64,000 bases of DNA from Nectonema munidae (taxonomy: Eukaryota > Nematomorpha > Nectonematoida > Nectonematidae): positions 989,001 through 1,053,000 of the forward strand of contig JAUIRK010000919.1 of NCBI GenBank assembly GCA_030549495.1, in the 5' to 3' direction. This document shows, piece after piece, positions 1 to 11,466 of this stretch (position 1 is its first letter; every line of letters begins with the position of its first letter). The notes under the pieces are model-generated. The model did not search any database, had not been told where the DNA came from, and was given only the letters and a program-made list of their open reading frames with translations. Both the position numbers and the translations under genes were made by a program.

Positions 1-118
1 CGAGAAATAAAAATAAATTCTACCCAGATTCGTTTTTTATTTTCATTATCTTTCGGATCACATAGAGCTAAGCATATTTCGAAGATTAAGGTTTCTGCTT
101 TTCCCCTAGTCTTTAGAG

Positions 119-632
119 CAGTGTTTCCCTAACTTTTTTGAGCCGCGACACACTCTTTACAAAGAAAAATTCCGCGACACACGAACAAGCAAATATTTCA
201 AAAAAAACTATTTAATGAAGTATTATAATTAACAGTATCATTGTAATCCATTAAACATTACGATTAAAGTAGCAAGAGAAGGAAACTGGGCGAACAAGCA
301 ACTACAACAATAAAATTTTATTCAGTGTGACAAATGAGCTTGCTTTCGAGAACAAATTAAATTCCATCCAGGGTCCAAAGACGAGAAGCAAACTCGCATT
401 TTATCCACAATTCCGAGAAGTCTTTTTCGCTTTTTGGATTAGATTTCGGTTAATGCCGAAAGAAAACAGAAAGTTTTCAAAATTTAATAATTGAAACGCG
501 TTAATTTAAATCGTGTTAGTGCTAATTGAAGGATAACTGTATCTTTTTATTATTTCTAAAAAATCTCGCGACACACTTGGAAAGTTTTTGCGACAGACTA
601 CTGTGTCGCGACACACAGTTTGTGAAACACTG
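119..632. mobile_element. hAT-type MITE with perfect 8-bp target duplication
   Basis: The ends are inverted: CAGTGTTTCCC at the left and GTGAAACACTG at the right. The 8-bp sequence CTTTAGAG occurs immediately outside both ends (111-118 and 633-640), which is the hAT target-site signature. Subterminal copies of CGCGACACAC lie near both ends, as in many hAT MITEs. The 514-bp body has no coding potential, so it would depend on a transposase encoded elsewhere. The undamaged duplication suggests a fairly recent insertion. Confidence 0.88.
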
Positions 633-640
633 CTTTAGAG

Positions 641-3600
641 ACTCAAAGGTGAAAAATAATGTCTACGTAGAAATTGTATTCCAATTATCACAAAGTTATA
701 TTTTTTGAAATCGATGAGAAGAAAGAAATTTTGAAAAATATGGCTGATGCGAAAAAGTGAGATAAAACATTAATTCAAATTATTTTTTTATATCTCCGAT
801 TTAATTTTTTATTTTTGATTCCAAAAAATAAATGGAATTGTGATGGCTGAAAGTTTGGTCTAACTAGGCAAAATGCTAAATATCATAATAAACTAAAAAT
901 TTCAGAGGCCAAATACGCCCATTCATCCTAATAATAGCTGCCGCCATACAAAGGCTAAATATATTACAAGATAACGAGTCGAAATAAAAAATTTGATTGG
1001 TGTGAGTGAAAATAAAGGTAAAAAATCAAGAACTTTGAAAAATGATCATAATTTTTATTTTAAAATTTGAGCTACTGCCGATTTTGTAAAATTAAGTATT
1101 AAAATTTAATTACCTTGAAAGTTTTAAAATCTTAGAAATATTTGCATCATAAAAAATAAGAAGGTTTTTAAATTAGAATTAAGCTGCTCAGAATAAAAGT
1201 ATCAATGATTCATGGACCTTGGAATCCGTTGACATCACAAAAAATTGACTTTAAAGATATCGCCATCATTGTTTGGAAAAACGTGTGCGTAACCATATGT
1301 AATAATGGCTTGATTTATTACAATGATCATTCTTACAGTTCATTAGCATTTGAAGATGATGAAAAAGGATACATTTTCTCATGTTGAACAATTATTTATA
1401 TGATATACGTTATAACCTCAAAGGGAAAAATATAATAAGTCAGAGAAATCAGAAGCATAGACAATAGACATGCAAAAAATAAAAGAAGAATAGCCATTGA
1501 GTGTGGTGGCATCCCCGTCTCTACATTCTCTTATTTTACCCACTAAAATTAGAGTAGTTAATGAAATATACCATTTTAAAGAAAGTTACTAAGACTAACA
1601 CCTATTTAAGGTTTTTTAAACCGGTTTAAGTGATTCACTACAATCATTTAGTGGGTTTCAAAACTAAGGTGATTTACTAATCTCATGGTTGTGTCTATTA
1701 TAAATTTGATTTAATTTTGTCCTATGGTTTGCTTCTCTGTGTTTATAAACCTATCTTTCATGTTTAAATAATCCGACCGATTTAGTTTACCATACACTCA
1801 TATACATCAGAAAAAGAAATATTGTAATCTGTGTGTCATCTAATAAACAGTAATATGTGGGCAAATAAAGTCATTTTATTTAGTAAATTTTAATCTCCTC
1901 ATGTTATCATCACCAATAGTCAACGTTTTCTCTTGGACTTCTAGATATTCCAGTTAAATAATAGCTATACTTTTACATATTTGAATAAATACAAATGTTC
2001 CCCTTGCTCCCCTCTCATGGACAGGATTGGATCAGCTTTCTCACATTGTATAACTTCAAAACAGTTAATTCTGGTGCCTGGTTGCTACCTCTTCGAAGTA
2101 TCTGTGTAATCATTTTCCATATATGCGAAAAAATACAAAGAAACATATTTTTATATGTGTGTGGAAAATTGATGATGCCTGAATGCTCTAACGTGTCTGT
2201 GTGGATTTTGATGTTATTTTCTTCATCGATGCCTCTAAACTAAACCGCAGACACACATAACAATACTTGATGTAACACAATCTCCTTCTGCCAGTTTAGC
2301 GGCTTTCTTAAAAGGTGTTTATTTCATCTAAATCCTTCAGTTCCATATCTCTTGTGCTGACTGTTTATAATGATTTTCTTATTTGTTCTTGCCTGAAATG
2401 TTGTTCTGTTCAAAATAGACCTCAAGTTTTTTGAAGATAGATATCGGTCGTTAACTTCAAAGCATAATCAATTTTTGACATACCTCATCAACATTAAAAA
2501 ATTAAAAAAATGTCATCAAAAAAGCTTAATTATAAGGTATAGTTGATTCATCTATATTTTAGTGAGAACTCATTTACCCGTAACTAATAGGCTTTCAACA
2601 TCAGCTGCCCTTACATCAATGCGCCGTGATACAGATATATCACATGTGTTCAAAGGAATGACACTCGTTTCCTCATGTGGACTCTGATCCATAACTGTTG
2701 AGAGCTTTTGCAATTAAATTTGCTATTTTGTTAGAAGCCAAGATTCCCTTCACTTTTACTGCTTTTTGAATAAACGTTTGATCTACTATCATTCTTCCTT
2801 GAAAGTCATTAGGTAACCTCTTAAAAGAATCTAATGTTATGTCTTTCTAGTCTCTATCCGCAGTCTATATATGTTTTTTAGTATGCAAGAACACTTACTT
2901 TCATTTGAGTTGCATATCAGACACATAAGCATGACACCGTCTGTGGGGATTTGATGCACTTAGAAGCAAATATTTCCGAAAGCATATAATCGACACTTTT
3001 TATAGAAGAATTTTTCATGTTTATCTGAAATAATAAATAAATATTTTCAATAAGGAACAGATTAGTCTGAAGCGCGTTCTTCAAAGGTAAATAAAGAGTA
3101 AGACAAGGTTAGACTGCGAAAATCGTATGGATATTAACTTATTAGCCAAGGATACATTTAAATCCAAAACAGATTCTATGATGTTAATACATTACTAGGA
3201 AGCATTTAACCAAACTAAAGCCTTAATAATAATCAAGAAAAAGGAATGTGTGTTAGGCAGCTTTAAAATATAGGAACAATTTCTTTCGATGCAATGATAC
3301 ATAGCTCTTCATTTTTTAAACTAAACATACAACCCTCAAAATCTAATATTCTAATAAGTATTCTTTAGTTACACACACGAGTGCAATTCAAAATTAGTAC
3401 AAAAGAAGGATCCATCATAACAAAAAACAGACATGCATGTTTCTTTTATTTCTAAGTATATAAAGTGCTTCTTATAAATAAAAAGTTGATAGATTTTTTA
3501 GATTTCCTAGAAGTTTATATTTTGTTTTCAAATTTTCTGTGGTCGCGGAAGCTTTATATCACCCCATGTTCTTCAAAGTTAGTTTTGTGTCACGCTAGAA

Positions 3601-3823
3601 TTATTACGTGGCCCTGTTGAGAAACCTGGCCTACATTATGGCTGAAAAATTAGTATTTTTAGCTTAAATTTTGGTAGAGTAAAATCGTATAGGAATTAGA
3701 AATATGGTATAAATAAGTAACTAACTGAAAAATAATCCAACTTATTAACTAAACACCTAGCTCGTTAACTAATTTATTTTTTTTCTATAATAAAATTTTT
3801 TTGCGGGTGAGGGAGGGGGCGAG
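641..3823. other. Intergenic AT-rich DNA, no gene recognised
   Basis: Only short open frames occur (for example near 1205-1387 and 1995-2243). They lack recognisable domains or splice-linked partners. A low-complexity tract rich in AACTAACT-like words lies near 3715-3775. I see no RNA gene or clear transposon ends here. Confidence 0.6.
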
Positions 3824-4040
3824 CAGTGGCGTACCAAAGCAGCAGGAGGGGTGGTCCGCCCATTAGCATTTGTATCAATATATCCTCCATAAAATTTAAT
3901 CGAGATATTTTAGACTTAGACTTTTAATTCCAATTTTCCATACCCATGTAAGTTTTAGACGTTTTGGGGTGTTATTTTGAATTTTGAGGACCGGAAAAAT
4001 TTGCATCTGCCAGGGAGGCATTAAAAATAGGTACGCACTG
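3824..4040. mobile_element. Small hAT-like MITE (candidate)
   Basis: The left end CAGTGGCGTACC and the right end GGTACGCACTG form an imperfect terminal inverted repeat around 217 bp without coding capacity. CAGTGGCGTA-type ends are common among hAT elements. The 8-bp flanks GGGGCGAG and GGAACAAG agree at five positions, consistent with an eroded target duplication. The element sits about 210 bp upstream of the piggyBac copy. Confidence 0.6.
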
Positions 4041-4253
4041 GGAACAAGATAACCAATCAGTACAAAAAATCTGTAGAAATTTTCAAAAAAATTCCAAACG
4101 TAATAACGAAATCAATAATGAACACAAATTTTTGTATGAGATTTTTTACCTTGTGAATAATTGCAACAAATATTCTAGCGTACAATCATTCTATATTAAT
4201 ATTATGTTTTTTTATTTTTTATATTTAAAGAATCAGTTTCTATACATTCTTAA

Positions 4254-6118
4254 CACTAGGATGACATTGCGGTCAAAATGGCCGCATTTGAAGATTCATG
4301 GTTCAGTAAGAACCACAAAACATATGTACTTAGTTCTGATAGTCGATGACTTTTAATATATTGTTAACAGCTGTTGTCTCTAAAATTTCTGTTGCTTTTG
4401 TCTTTATTATTGTTATGTAGCCCAACAACATTCCTAGTATGACATGTGCGGTCATTTTGACCGCTCACTCTTTTCATTATCCTTAATCTTCAAATATATT
4501 TAATTACCTTTCATTCATCCACAATTAACACACATGCTCAGTATTCAAGAATAAATATTGTCTCTCTCTCTTGTTTTTCATAATTTCCGTCATTTCTTTT
4601 TCTCATAATTTTTTGTTTTTGTTGCTTTATCATCTCTGTTCAAATGCCATTTTCAAAATGTAATAGACTCTCTGCAGTAAAGGTTTCAATTTATAAAAAA
4701 GATTACGCGGAAGAAACAGATAATGATGATGAAATAATGTTTTATATTTCTGAAAAAGAAAGCCTTTCTGAATATAGTAATTAGTCAATAGGTGATTTGA
4801 ATGAAGATGATCCAATGGCTGAAGAAAATGACGAATTTGTTATAAACAAAAACAAAAAGACTTTTGAATCAAAGAAAGGTACAAGATGGTGTGCTGAAAC
4901 AAAAGGTAGAGCATCTTTACAAAATGTTTTCAAAGCCCCTCCGGATCCAACTAGTTTTGCTTATCAAGATATAAATTTACAGGCTAAATCAGCTTTTCGT
5001 TGCATTTTCGATTAAAGAATTTTATGCCATATTCAAAAGTGTACAATTACTGAAAGTTGTCAAATAAAAGGAGAGTGGGCTCTTGAAGAATTAGAATCTT
5101 TCTTATCATTGTGCATTTTACGTGGAGTGATTGGAGCAAAAAATATTTCCGTGAGATGTTTCTGGGGCGGGGTAACCAATTTTTCAAAGATCATATGCAA
5201 CGGAATAGATTTGAAGAATTAATAAAAATTATCATGTTTGATTTGAAAAGTGAAAGAAAAGAACGTTTGAGGACGAATAAGTTTTGTTTGATATCAGAAG
5301 TATATGATCTTTTCATATATAATAGTAAAAAAAGTTACATATTAGTTTTGGATCTAGTTGTTGAAGGTACACGTTTTGTTGGTACTCTCAAACAAAATAG
5401 AAGAGAAGTTCCTTCTGAAATAAAAGAAATGTATGCAAAAAAGTTTCAGTTTATTCTACAAAATTGTTTTTTTGTGATGATATTTCATTAAAAGCATATA
5501 AAGCCAAATCAAATAAAGTAGTTTTACTTCTTAGCACACTTCACAATAAATCTGTTTTCATCAATAATCACCTGAAAAAAAATGAAAGTATGACATTTTA
5601 TAATTCAACAAAATATGGAATGGACATATTAGACCAGAAGTACCGTATTTGGCGCTTGACAATTCTTGGATTTTGTATAATACTGTTTGAACAAATCCCA
5701 CAGGTCTTTTCTTTTACAAATAGTTGAAGAACGTAGCGAAACGCAAAACAAAAGTACCGCAACGCAAAGTAAAAGAAAAAAAGTATGGAATCTAATGTGG
5801 AGGCATCAATCAGTAGTTCTTCAAATAAGATTCGGAAAAGTTGCCATTCATCCAAATGCAGAAATAAAGCTACTAAATTATGTCACAAATGTGGTTTATC
5901 AACATGTGGAAAGTGTGTATCTAACACATTTGTTTTATGTAAAAATGTGAAAACATTTAATTTTTTTATGTAAACAACTATGTATGTGTTGATTCAAAAA
6001 TATTAAATAAAAACCTTTGAAAAAAAGATGCATTTCACTAAAATATATACATTTTCTCAGCTGCGGTCAAAATGACCGCAATGTCATCATAGTAAGTTTT
6101 TTTCTTGTCATCCTAGTG
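4254..6118 (+). mobile_element. piggyBac-family DNA transposon, internally deleted copy
   Basis: The inverted ends are CACTAGGATGACA at 4254 and TGTCATCCTAGTG ending at 6118. A TTAA precedes the left end, as piggyBac requires; the right flank reads TTGC, probably a decayed TTAA. Palindromic subterminal boxes of the form GCGGTCAAAATGACCGC occur near 4270, 4450 and 6063 and may be transposase-binding sites. The body carries a damaged piggyBac transposase. With key parts missing, this copy cannot move unaided. Confidence 0.85.
4644..5973 (+). pseudogene. piggyBac transposase remnant (DDE_Tnp_1_7 plus C-terminal zinc finger)
   Basis: Pieces of a piggyBac transposase lie in order but in different frames. 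An acidic N-terminus starts at ATG 4644 and runs to 5013 with one in-frame stop near 4782. The segment at 5111-5490 contains FKDHMQRNRFEELIKIIMFD and, after a junction, the motif GTRFVGTLKQNRREVP. The segment at 5464-5727 contains YNSTKYGMDILDQ, the block around the third catalytic Asp. A Cys/His-rich C-terminal finger (CHSSKC...CHKCGLSTCGKC) lies at about 5845-5925. The block that normally carries the first two catalytic aspartates is absent between about 5310 and 5350, so this is an internal deletion as well as a frameshifted copy. Family assignment is firm; function is lost. Confidence 0.88.
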
Positions 6119-9100
6119 TTGCGAAATTTCAAAAGATCAAATTTTGATATTTAATGTCAAATAAGAAATTTATATAAATTAGATAAACGTTTAAAAAGAT
6201 TATTCAGTTGAATTATTGCAAGGTAAAAGATGAAGAGCTCAGCGAATGTTATTTTTCGTTGGTTTAATAAAGTGGTATGAGGTAAGTGAAACTTAAGGAA
6301 TAATAAATCATAAAACATTAGAAAATTATATTTAAAGCAAATAGTAGATAAATTATTTTCAACTCCATTGATTCGATAGAAAAAGTTAGCCGATCGTAAT
6401 CGTACTAAACTTCTATAGTTATTACAATTTAGTTTTTTTCGTAAAAAACTTATAACGGTTTTTTTTACAAAAAAAGTATCCCAGCATAAAGGAATTTTGA
6501 AGGGTAAAATTGAAGATACCAGCACCTGTTTTAAACATGCACATTACACAGTTTACACTATTCTCCACGTTTTTGTATTAATTTTAATAATTCAAATGAA
6601 TTGTGCAAAATTCTCTTACCTTATTTGGTCAAAAACTGATGGCACACATCATGAAGACAACACTTTTTCAATTTTCATTAAATTCTTCTAATATTTACAT
6701 ACATTTACATGTTGTACCTCTCATTTGTGACGTATCTTGGCAATTGTTTCCTTAAAACATTGCTCATTTTTTACATTAAAGAAGAAAAACTGTTTTGTTC
6801 CCAATTCTTTATATACAACAAATAGAGTTAGGAATTAAATCTTTTTTGGTATTAAGAGTTTTAAAGTTATAGTATTTTTTCAGAATAAAAATATTTCTGT
6901 ATCATTGAATTGAAACATTATTCCCAAAGAATTATTTTTTTCTGAATGTCCACAGAAAACATTTCTATCTTACTTAGATGATTTATTATGAAAAGTATAA
7001 ATATAATTATCGGTTCTTTGGTCGCATAATTGCCAATAAAGCACTATTGATAGCTTTTCTGCAAATACAGAGGTAAAATTATTCTTACTGTGAATAAGCG
7101 ATATAAAGTAAAATTATGGAAATGGAAGGAAGCATTTCAAAATTTGGCTAATTAAATTTGTATATTCAATGAAAAAATTTAATTTTAAAATTAGCCATGT
7201 CTCATGTTTGCAGGATGACGGTTTGAAAAATGTAAAAGATAATGTACGGCAGATATTCTTGAATAATAAAATTTTATCACATAGGTTTTTTTCATCCAAC
7301 TTCAGCAAAGGAGACTGTGACAAGTGAATTAAATCGGGAGTATCCCGACCAAATCGAAATGTATGATATGCCTACTTATTAGTAAACTCAGGACTTAAAT
7401 ATTATAAAAATGTATTGTGAAAAAACAAAAAAAGTTAAATGCGCTAATCGGATCCAAAAAGCTTACGTGAATCGCATGTAGGGAAAAATTTCTCTAAATT
7501 CATACTCGTCACTTCCTTTTAGTGGCGTAGTGAAACTAGTTTATTGAGATTTTAGTGATAAAATGCATGTAAAGTTTAACCGAGTATAAAACGAAGAGAA
7601 CTTCATGAAAAAGGCTTTTTGCCATTTTTTACATTGATCTCTTTTGAAATTTTGTAAAAAAATTTCAACTCAACCGACAAAGAAAATGTCCACCTATCTT
7701 TGCTGGATGTAAACAAACGTGGTAATGATTGTGTGCATGCGGTTAAAAAACACTTTGTATACATTACACGATATACGAGCCATTCGTTTATGGAGGCAGT
7801 TGTGAATCAGATGTAGGATAGATAATTCGAGGTACAAAAGCAGTAGCGTAGATGATGATGAAGCAGATTCTTCAAAAATAATTACTTTTATGGATTAAAA
7901 TAATGAATGCTGCGTGAACAACAACTCGTTCTGCATACTGCATAAACGCTATCTATGTATATCATGCACACAAGCAAGTTAGCATGAGCTTTTCAATTCC
8001 AGCTATTTTTAAATAAATATTCTCTCGGCGTTTCTATTAGCTCTCTTGAAATAGAATAAGAATTCTCAAACAAACAACATACTAGTCACCCCACAGCGTC
8101 CAGTCTATGAAAATGCCCCTGAGAAAAATTCCATTAGGAAAATCACTATAGTTAACTAACTAATAAACAAACAAACATCTCACCAACTAATTAATTAACT
8201 AGATAGCTAACTGATTTTTTTATGCATAATAATTAATTACGTAAAAATTCTTCACCATTATTTGATCTAAGATCTATAGTTTAAATGTAAAGTGTTCCAA
8301 GTTCTATATAAACAGAAACTATAGAGGAACAAAAAAATTTTCTATATTTGAGACATATAAAATATTCTTCAGTCTCATATCAGAATGGATCTGGAATTTT
8401 GATAGTAACAGAAAGAAAAACTTTGCAAGAATTTTTGAAGTAAAAGCAAATTTAATAAAGCAAATTTTACCAGGGTTGGAATTTTAAATATTGGGGCGGT
8501 CAAAAGAAGTGTTCTCAATGAAAGTTTAGTTCGCTAAATTTTTTGTATGTAAATATGATCATTTGGTGAAGATTTATATGAAAAAATACTGTGAAGAGAA
8601 TCTGCTTGGGTACTTTTTTTTGTTATTCTTTTACAAAATTTAGTCTTGCAATTTGATAATATCTCCTGTATCATTTTTCACTTCTCAAAAAAGATTCGAG
8701 AGATAATTATGAAAAGTTAAGAGATTTTTTTCGCATAAAATTATTTGATTTCGTAAAAGCCTTCAATCAAAAATTGATATTCCAAATCTACAACGATTGA
8801 ACAAATAAACAACATTTTAATTCTGGGAAATTTCCTGATGGCGATTAATAAATTAAAAATTATCTTTGTTCTTAACATTAAAATTTTATTATAAATATCT
8901 CCACTGGGTTTGGAAAGTTTCTCAAAAAATCTAAAAATGAATAAAGAGATAAAGAAAAATTCTAAAAATTCAAAACAATAAACCGCAGAAAATAAATCCA
9001 ACGTTAAGTATAATTAAATTTTAGCTTTGAACGTAAAAGATTATTAAGACCAGGTTCTTTTGGTTCTTGCGTTTATAAATAAAATATTGTTATTTGAAGG

Positions 9101-9873
9101 AATATTATATAAAGTTAGGCAAACAATAACAAACAAGCATCAATAGTTGTTTCATTAGAAAACTTCCCATCCCAATTCAACAGTTTAAAAAACAGAGTAT
9201 TTTTCTTCCTCGAATATAATTTCAATTTTATGATTTAATAAATTTCTGTTAGTTTAATAGATTCTTTTATATTTTCTATTCTTAGTTTGAAAATTTGATA
9301 TTGTTTTTTGTATTGTGTGAATTGTTACGATATGTAACAAAAATATCACAAGCGTTACCTAATTGATCGCCTTTATAATGGTTAAAGAGTATGTATCTTG
9401 TGAATTATCAAGAATATAAAGATATTTTTTTCATATTAATATAATATATTAATTAAATATAAAATTCATTAATTAATAAAAAGGCTGACAATTCATGAAA
9501 AAGTAAAAATATAATTAAAAATTACTTTTATTTTCATACGTTAATTTGCTGAGTAATCACATAGACTGAAAAAATCTAGTAATTTAATAGTTATTTAAGT
9601 AATTAATCTTATAAGAAGTATTTATCTTATTTCAACGTGTATATAAATGGATTATTTTCCATTAATAAACGAGTAATAGGCTGTTCCATTAATTCGGAAT
9701 AAAACAAAGGCAAGGAAAAGAACCTTTATTGAAGCAAAAATTGAAATATTTATTTTATAGATAATTTATTTTATATTGCACAATTACTGATTTAGCTCTT
9801 AAAAAAGATCTTTTACAAGATCGAAATATATTGAAAATTTCAATTTTTGTTCCAATAAAAGTTCCTTTCCTTT
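6119..9873. other. Intergenic AT-rich DNA, no gene recognised
   Basis: Open frames here (for example on the minus strand at 6157-6525, 7114-7323 and 8741-9001) are low-complexity, rich in Phe, Leu and Lys, and match nothing I recognise. AACTAACTAA-like low-complexity tracts occur near 8150-8215. No RNA gene or element end could be supported. Confidence 0.6.
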
Positions 9874-10195
9874 TTATCTCCTGAAGAATGTCCACCCTCA
9901 AACTTTATCTCATAAAGAATGTCCACCCTCAAACTTTATCTCCTGAAGAATGTCCACCCTCAAACTTTATCTCCTGAAGAATGTCCACCCTCAAACTTTA
10001 TCTCCTGAAGAATGTCCACCCTCAAACTTTATCTCCTGAAGAATGTCCACCCTCAAACTTTATCTCCTGAAGAATGTCCACCCTCAAACTTTATCTCCTG
10101 AAGAATGTCCACCCTCAAACTTTATCTCCTGAAGAATGTCCACCCTCAAACTTTATCTCCTGAAGAATGTCCACCCTCAAATTGTATCCCCTGAA
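9874..10195. repeat. 31-bp minisatellite, about 10 copies
   Basis: A 31-bp unit, beginning CTTTATCTCCTGAAGAATG and continuing TCCACCCTCAAA, repeats about ten times head to tail. Most copies are identical. The second copy differs (CTCATAAAG in place of CTCCTGAAG) and the last copy is degenerate (TTGTATCCCCTG). Such homogeneity indicates recent expansion. The array ends about 940 bp upstream of the hemicentin start codon. Confidence 0.95.
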
Positions 10196-11138
10196 GAACA
10201 ACCAACCCAACAAAAAGATATAAAGTTGATTGTCGGCAAAAAATCATTTGGTCTTATAATCATTTTTCGAATAAGCAAACTAACTGGACCTTAACCTGTC
10301 TGATGCATTTTTAGATGTGCGCATGAAACCCATGTACATGGATACTATATTTTTTATGATCTATCTCTATCAGAAAGGGAATTTAATTTTTCAAATCAAC
10401 ATTCGTTAGAAAGAGCCGTATTGAACGCAAAGCGAACGAACACTAAGTGTAGAAAAATTATGTTCTGTTTACTTCTTCCCCCTAGCTTAGAACAAAAGAA
10501 TGATGACGATTATCCACTTATCATATTAATTGTGGCTCGTTCAATATGTGTTGATAGATAAAGAAAGCAAAAGAAGATGATGTTTACATAAAAATTCATA
10601 AACGATACCACATGTTGTTTACATTGGAAGTGGCTTTCGTGTGTACAAGCAGCATATCTACAAGAGAAGACAGGTTAGTAAAACACATGTGTTGTCAATT
10701 TGTGGTGTGTTTTCACGTTTATCAACGTATGCGGTGGTAGTAAACGTCTTTTGACGAACCTCTCTGTCTCCATTTTCTCCAGCACACTGTCTCGTGTGTT
10801 CATAGTACAAGTAAGTAGTCGGTTGGATTTCTTGTTAAACTTGTCTCCCCTCAACTCATCAGCAACAAACAAACATGCGAGAAGAAAATACGCGTTAACG
10901 CCATCGTTTCTTGTACTGCCAATACATTTTGTTAATGACTCCTCGTAAAGTCTTTCGCCACGAAGTGATGACAGCCAACGCAAGTGATTGAAGAGGCAGT
11001 TACCAATTACACGCGTCACAAAATTACTTCCAATCAATCACACTTACTTGCTTTTTGTTTCAGCGACCCCTCCAAAACGTTAAAAATCCACATTTCCAAC
11101 TTTCTCTCTATTTCTTTTTCTTCCGACACCGCATAAGA
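10196..11138 (+). promoter_or_regulatory. Upstream region and probable 5' UTR of the hemicentin-like gene
   Basis: This segment is less AT-rich than its surroundings. A good donor (ACAA|GTAAGT, GT at 10811) and a good acceptor (TTTTTGTTTCAG, AG at 11062-11063) suggest a 5'-UTR intron, leaving a leader of about 75 bases (11064-11138) before the ATG. I could not identify a convincing TATA box or initiator, so the transcription start is unknown. A minus-strand open frame over 10675-11037 has no recognisable content and is probably incidental. Confidence 0.4.
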
Positions 11139-11466
11139 ATGCTGACCTCTAAATCAACCTCCGCGTCTTCCTGCTTTCTCATCTTGCTTCTGTCCTCTCT
11201 ATCGACTCTTCGTCTCCAGTCCACCACCTCTTCCTCCTTTAAGAGTAAGATTTTGGACAAACATTTTCCCTTGTCAAAGGATTCCAAGCCCACTAAATCG
11301 GTTGACTCTTCCAAGATCTCTCTGTCATTTGTCTTTGACCGAACAGGCTCCATGCTTGATGACTTAGTCCAACTTATAGATGGATTGGAAAAGTATTTTG
11401 GAAATGAAGCCCGACAAAAGATCCAACATTTGCAAGAATACATATTGGTTCCCTTCCATGACCCAG
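11139..11466 (+). CDS. Hemicentin-like exon 1: signal peptide and start of VWA domain
   Basis: The start is ATG 11139; the frame is open further upstream only through an apparent splice acceptor. Residues 5-27 form a hydrophobic Ser/Leu-rich signal peptide. The VWA domain begins near residue 50, with beta-strand and metal site SLSFVFDRTGSMLDDL; D-x-T-G-S replaces the usual DxSxS, as in known hemicentins. The exon ends CATGACCCAG|GTAAGT in phase 1. Confidence 0.92.

Noticed and set aside
1205-2243. Short open frames in the 5' intergenic DNA
   Set aside because: No conserved motif, no splice-linked partner and composition like the surrounding non-coding DNA.
10675-11037. Minus-strand open frame of 120 codons upstream of the hemicentin start
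   Set aside because: No recognisable domain, and it overlaps the probable 5'-UTR intron of the plus-strand gene. It is likely an incidental frame in a less AT-rich segment.
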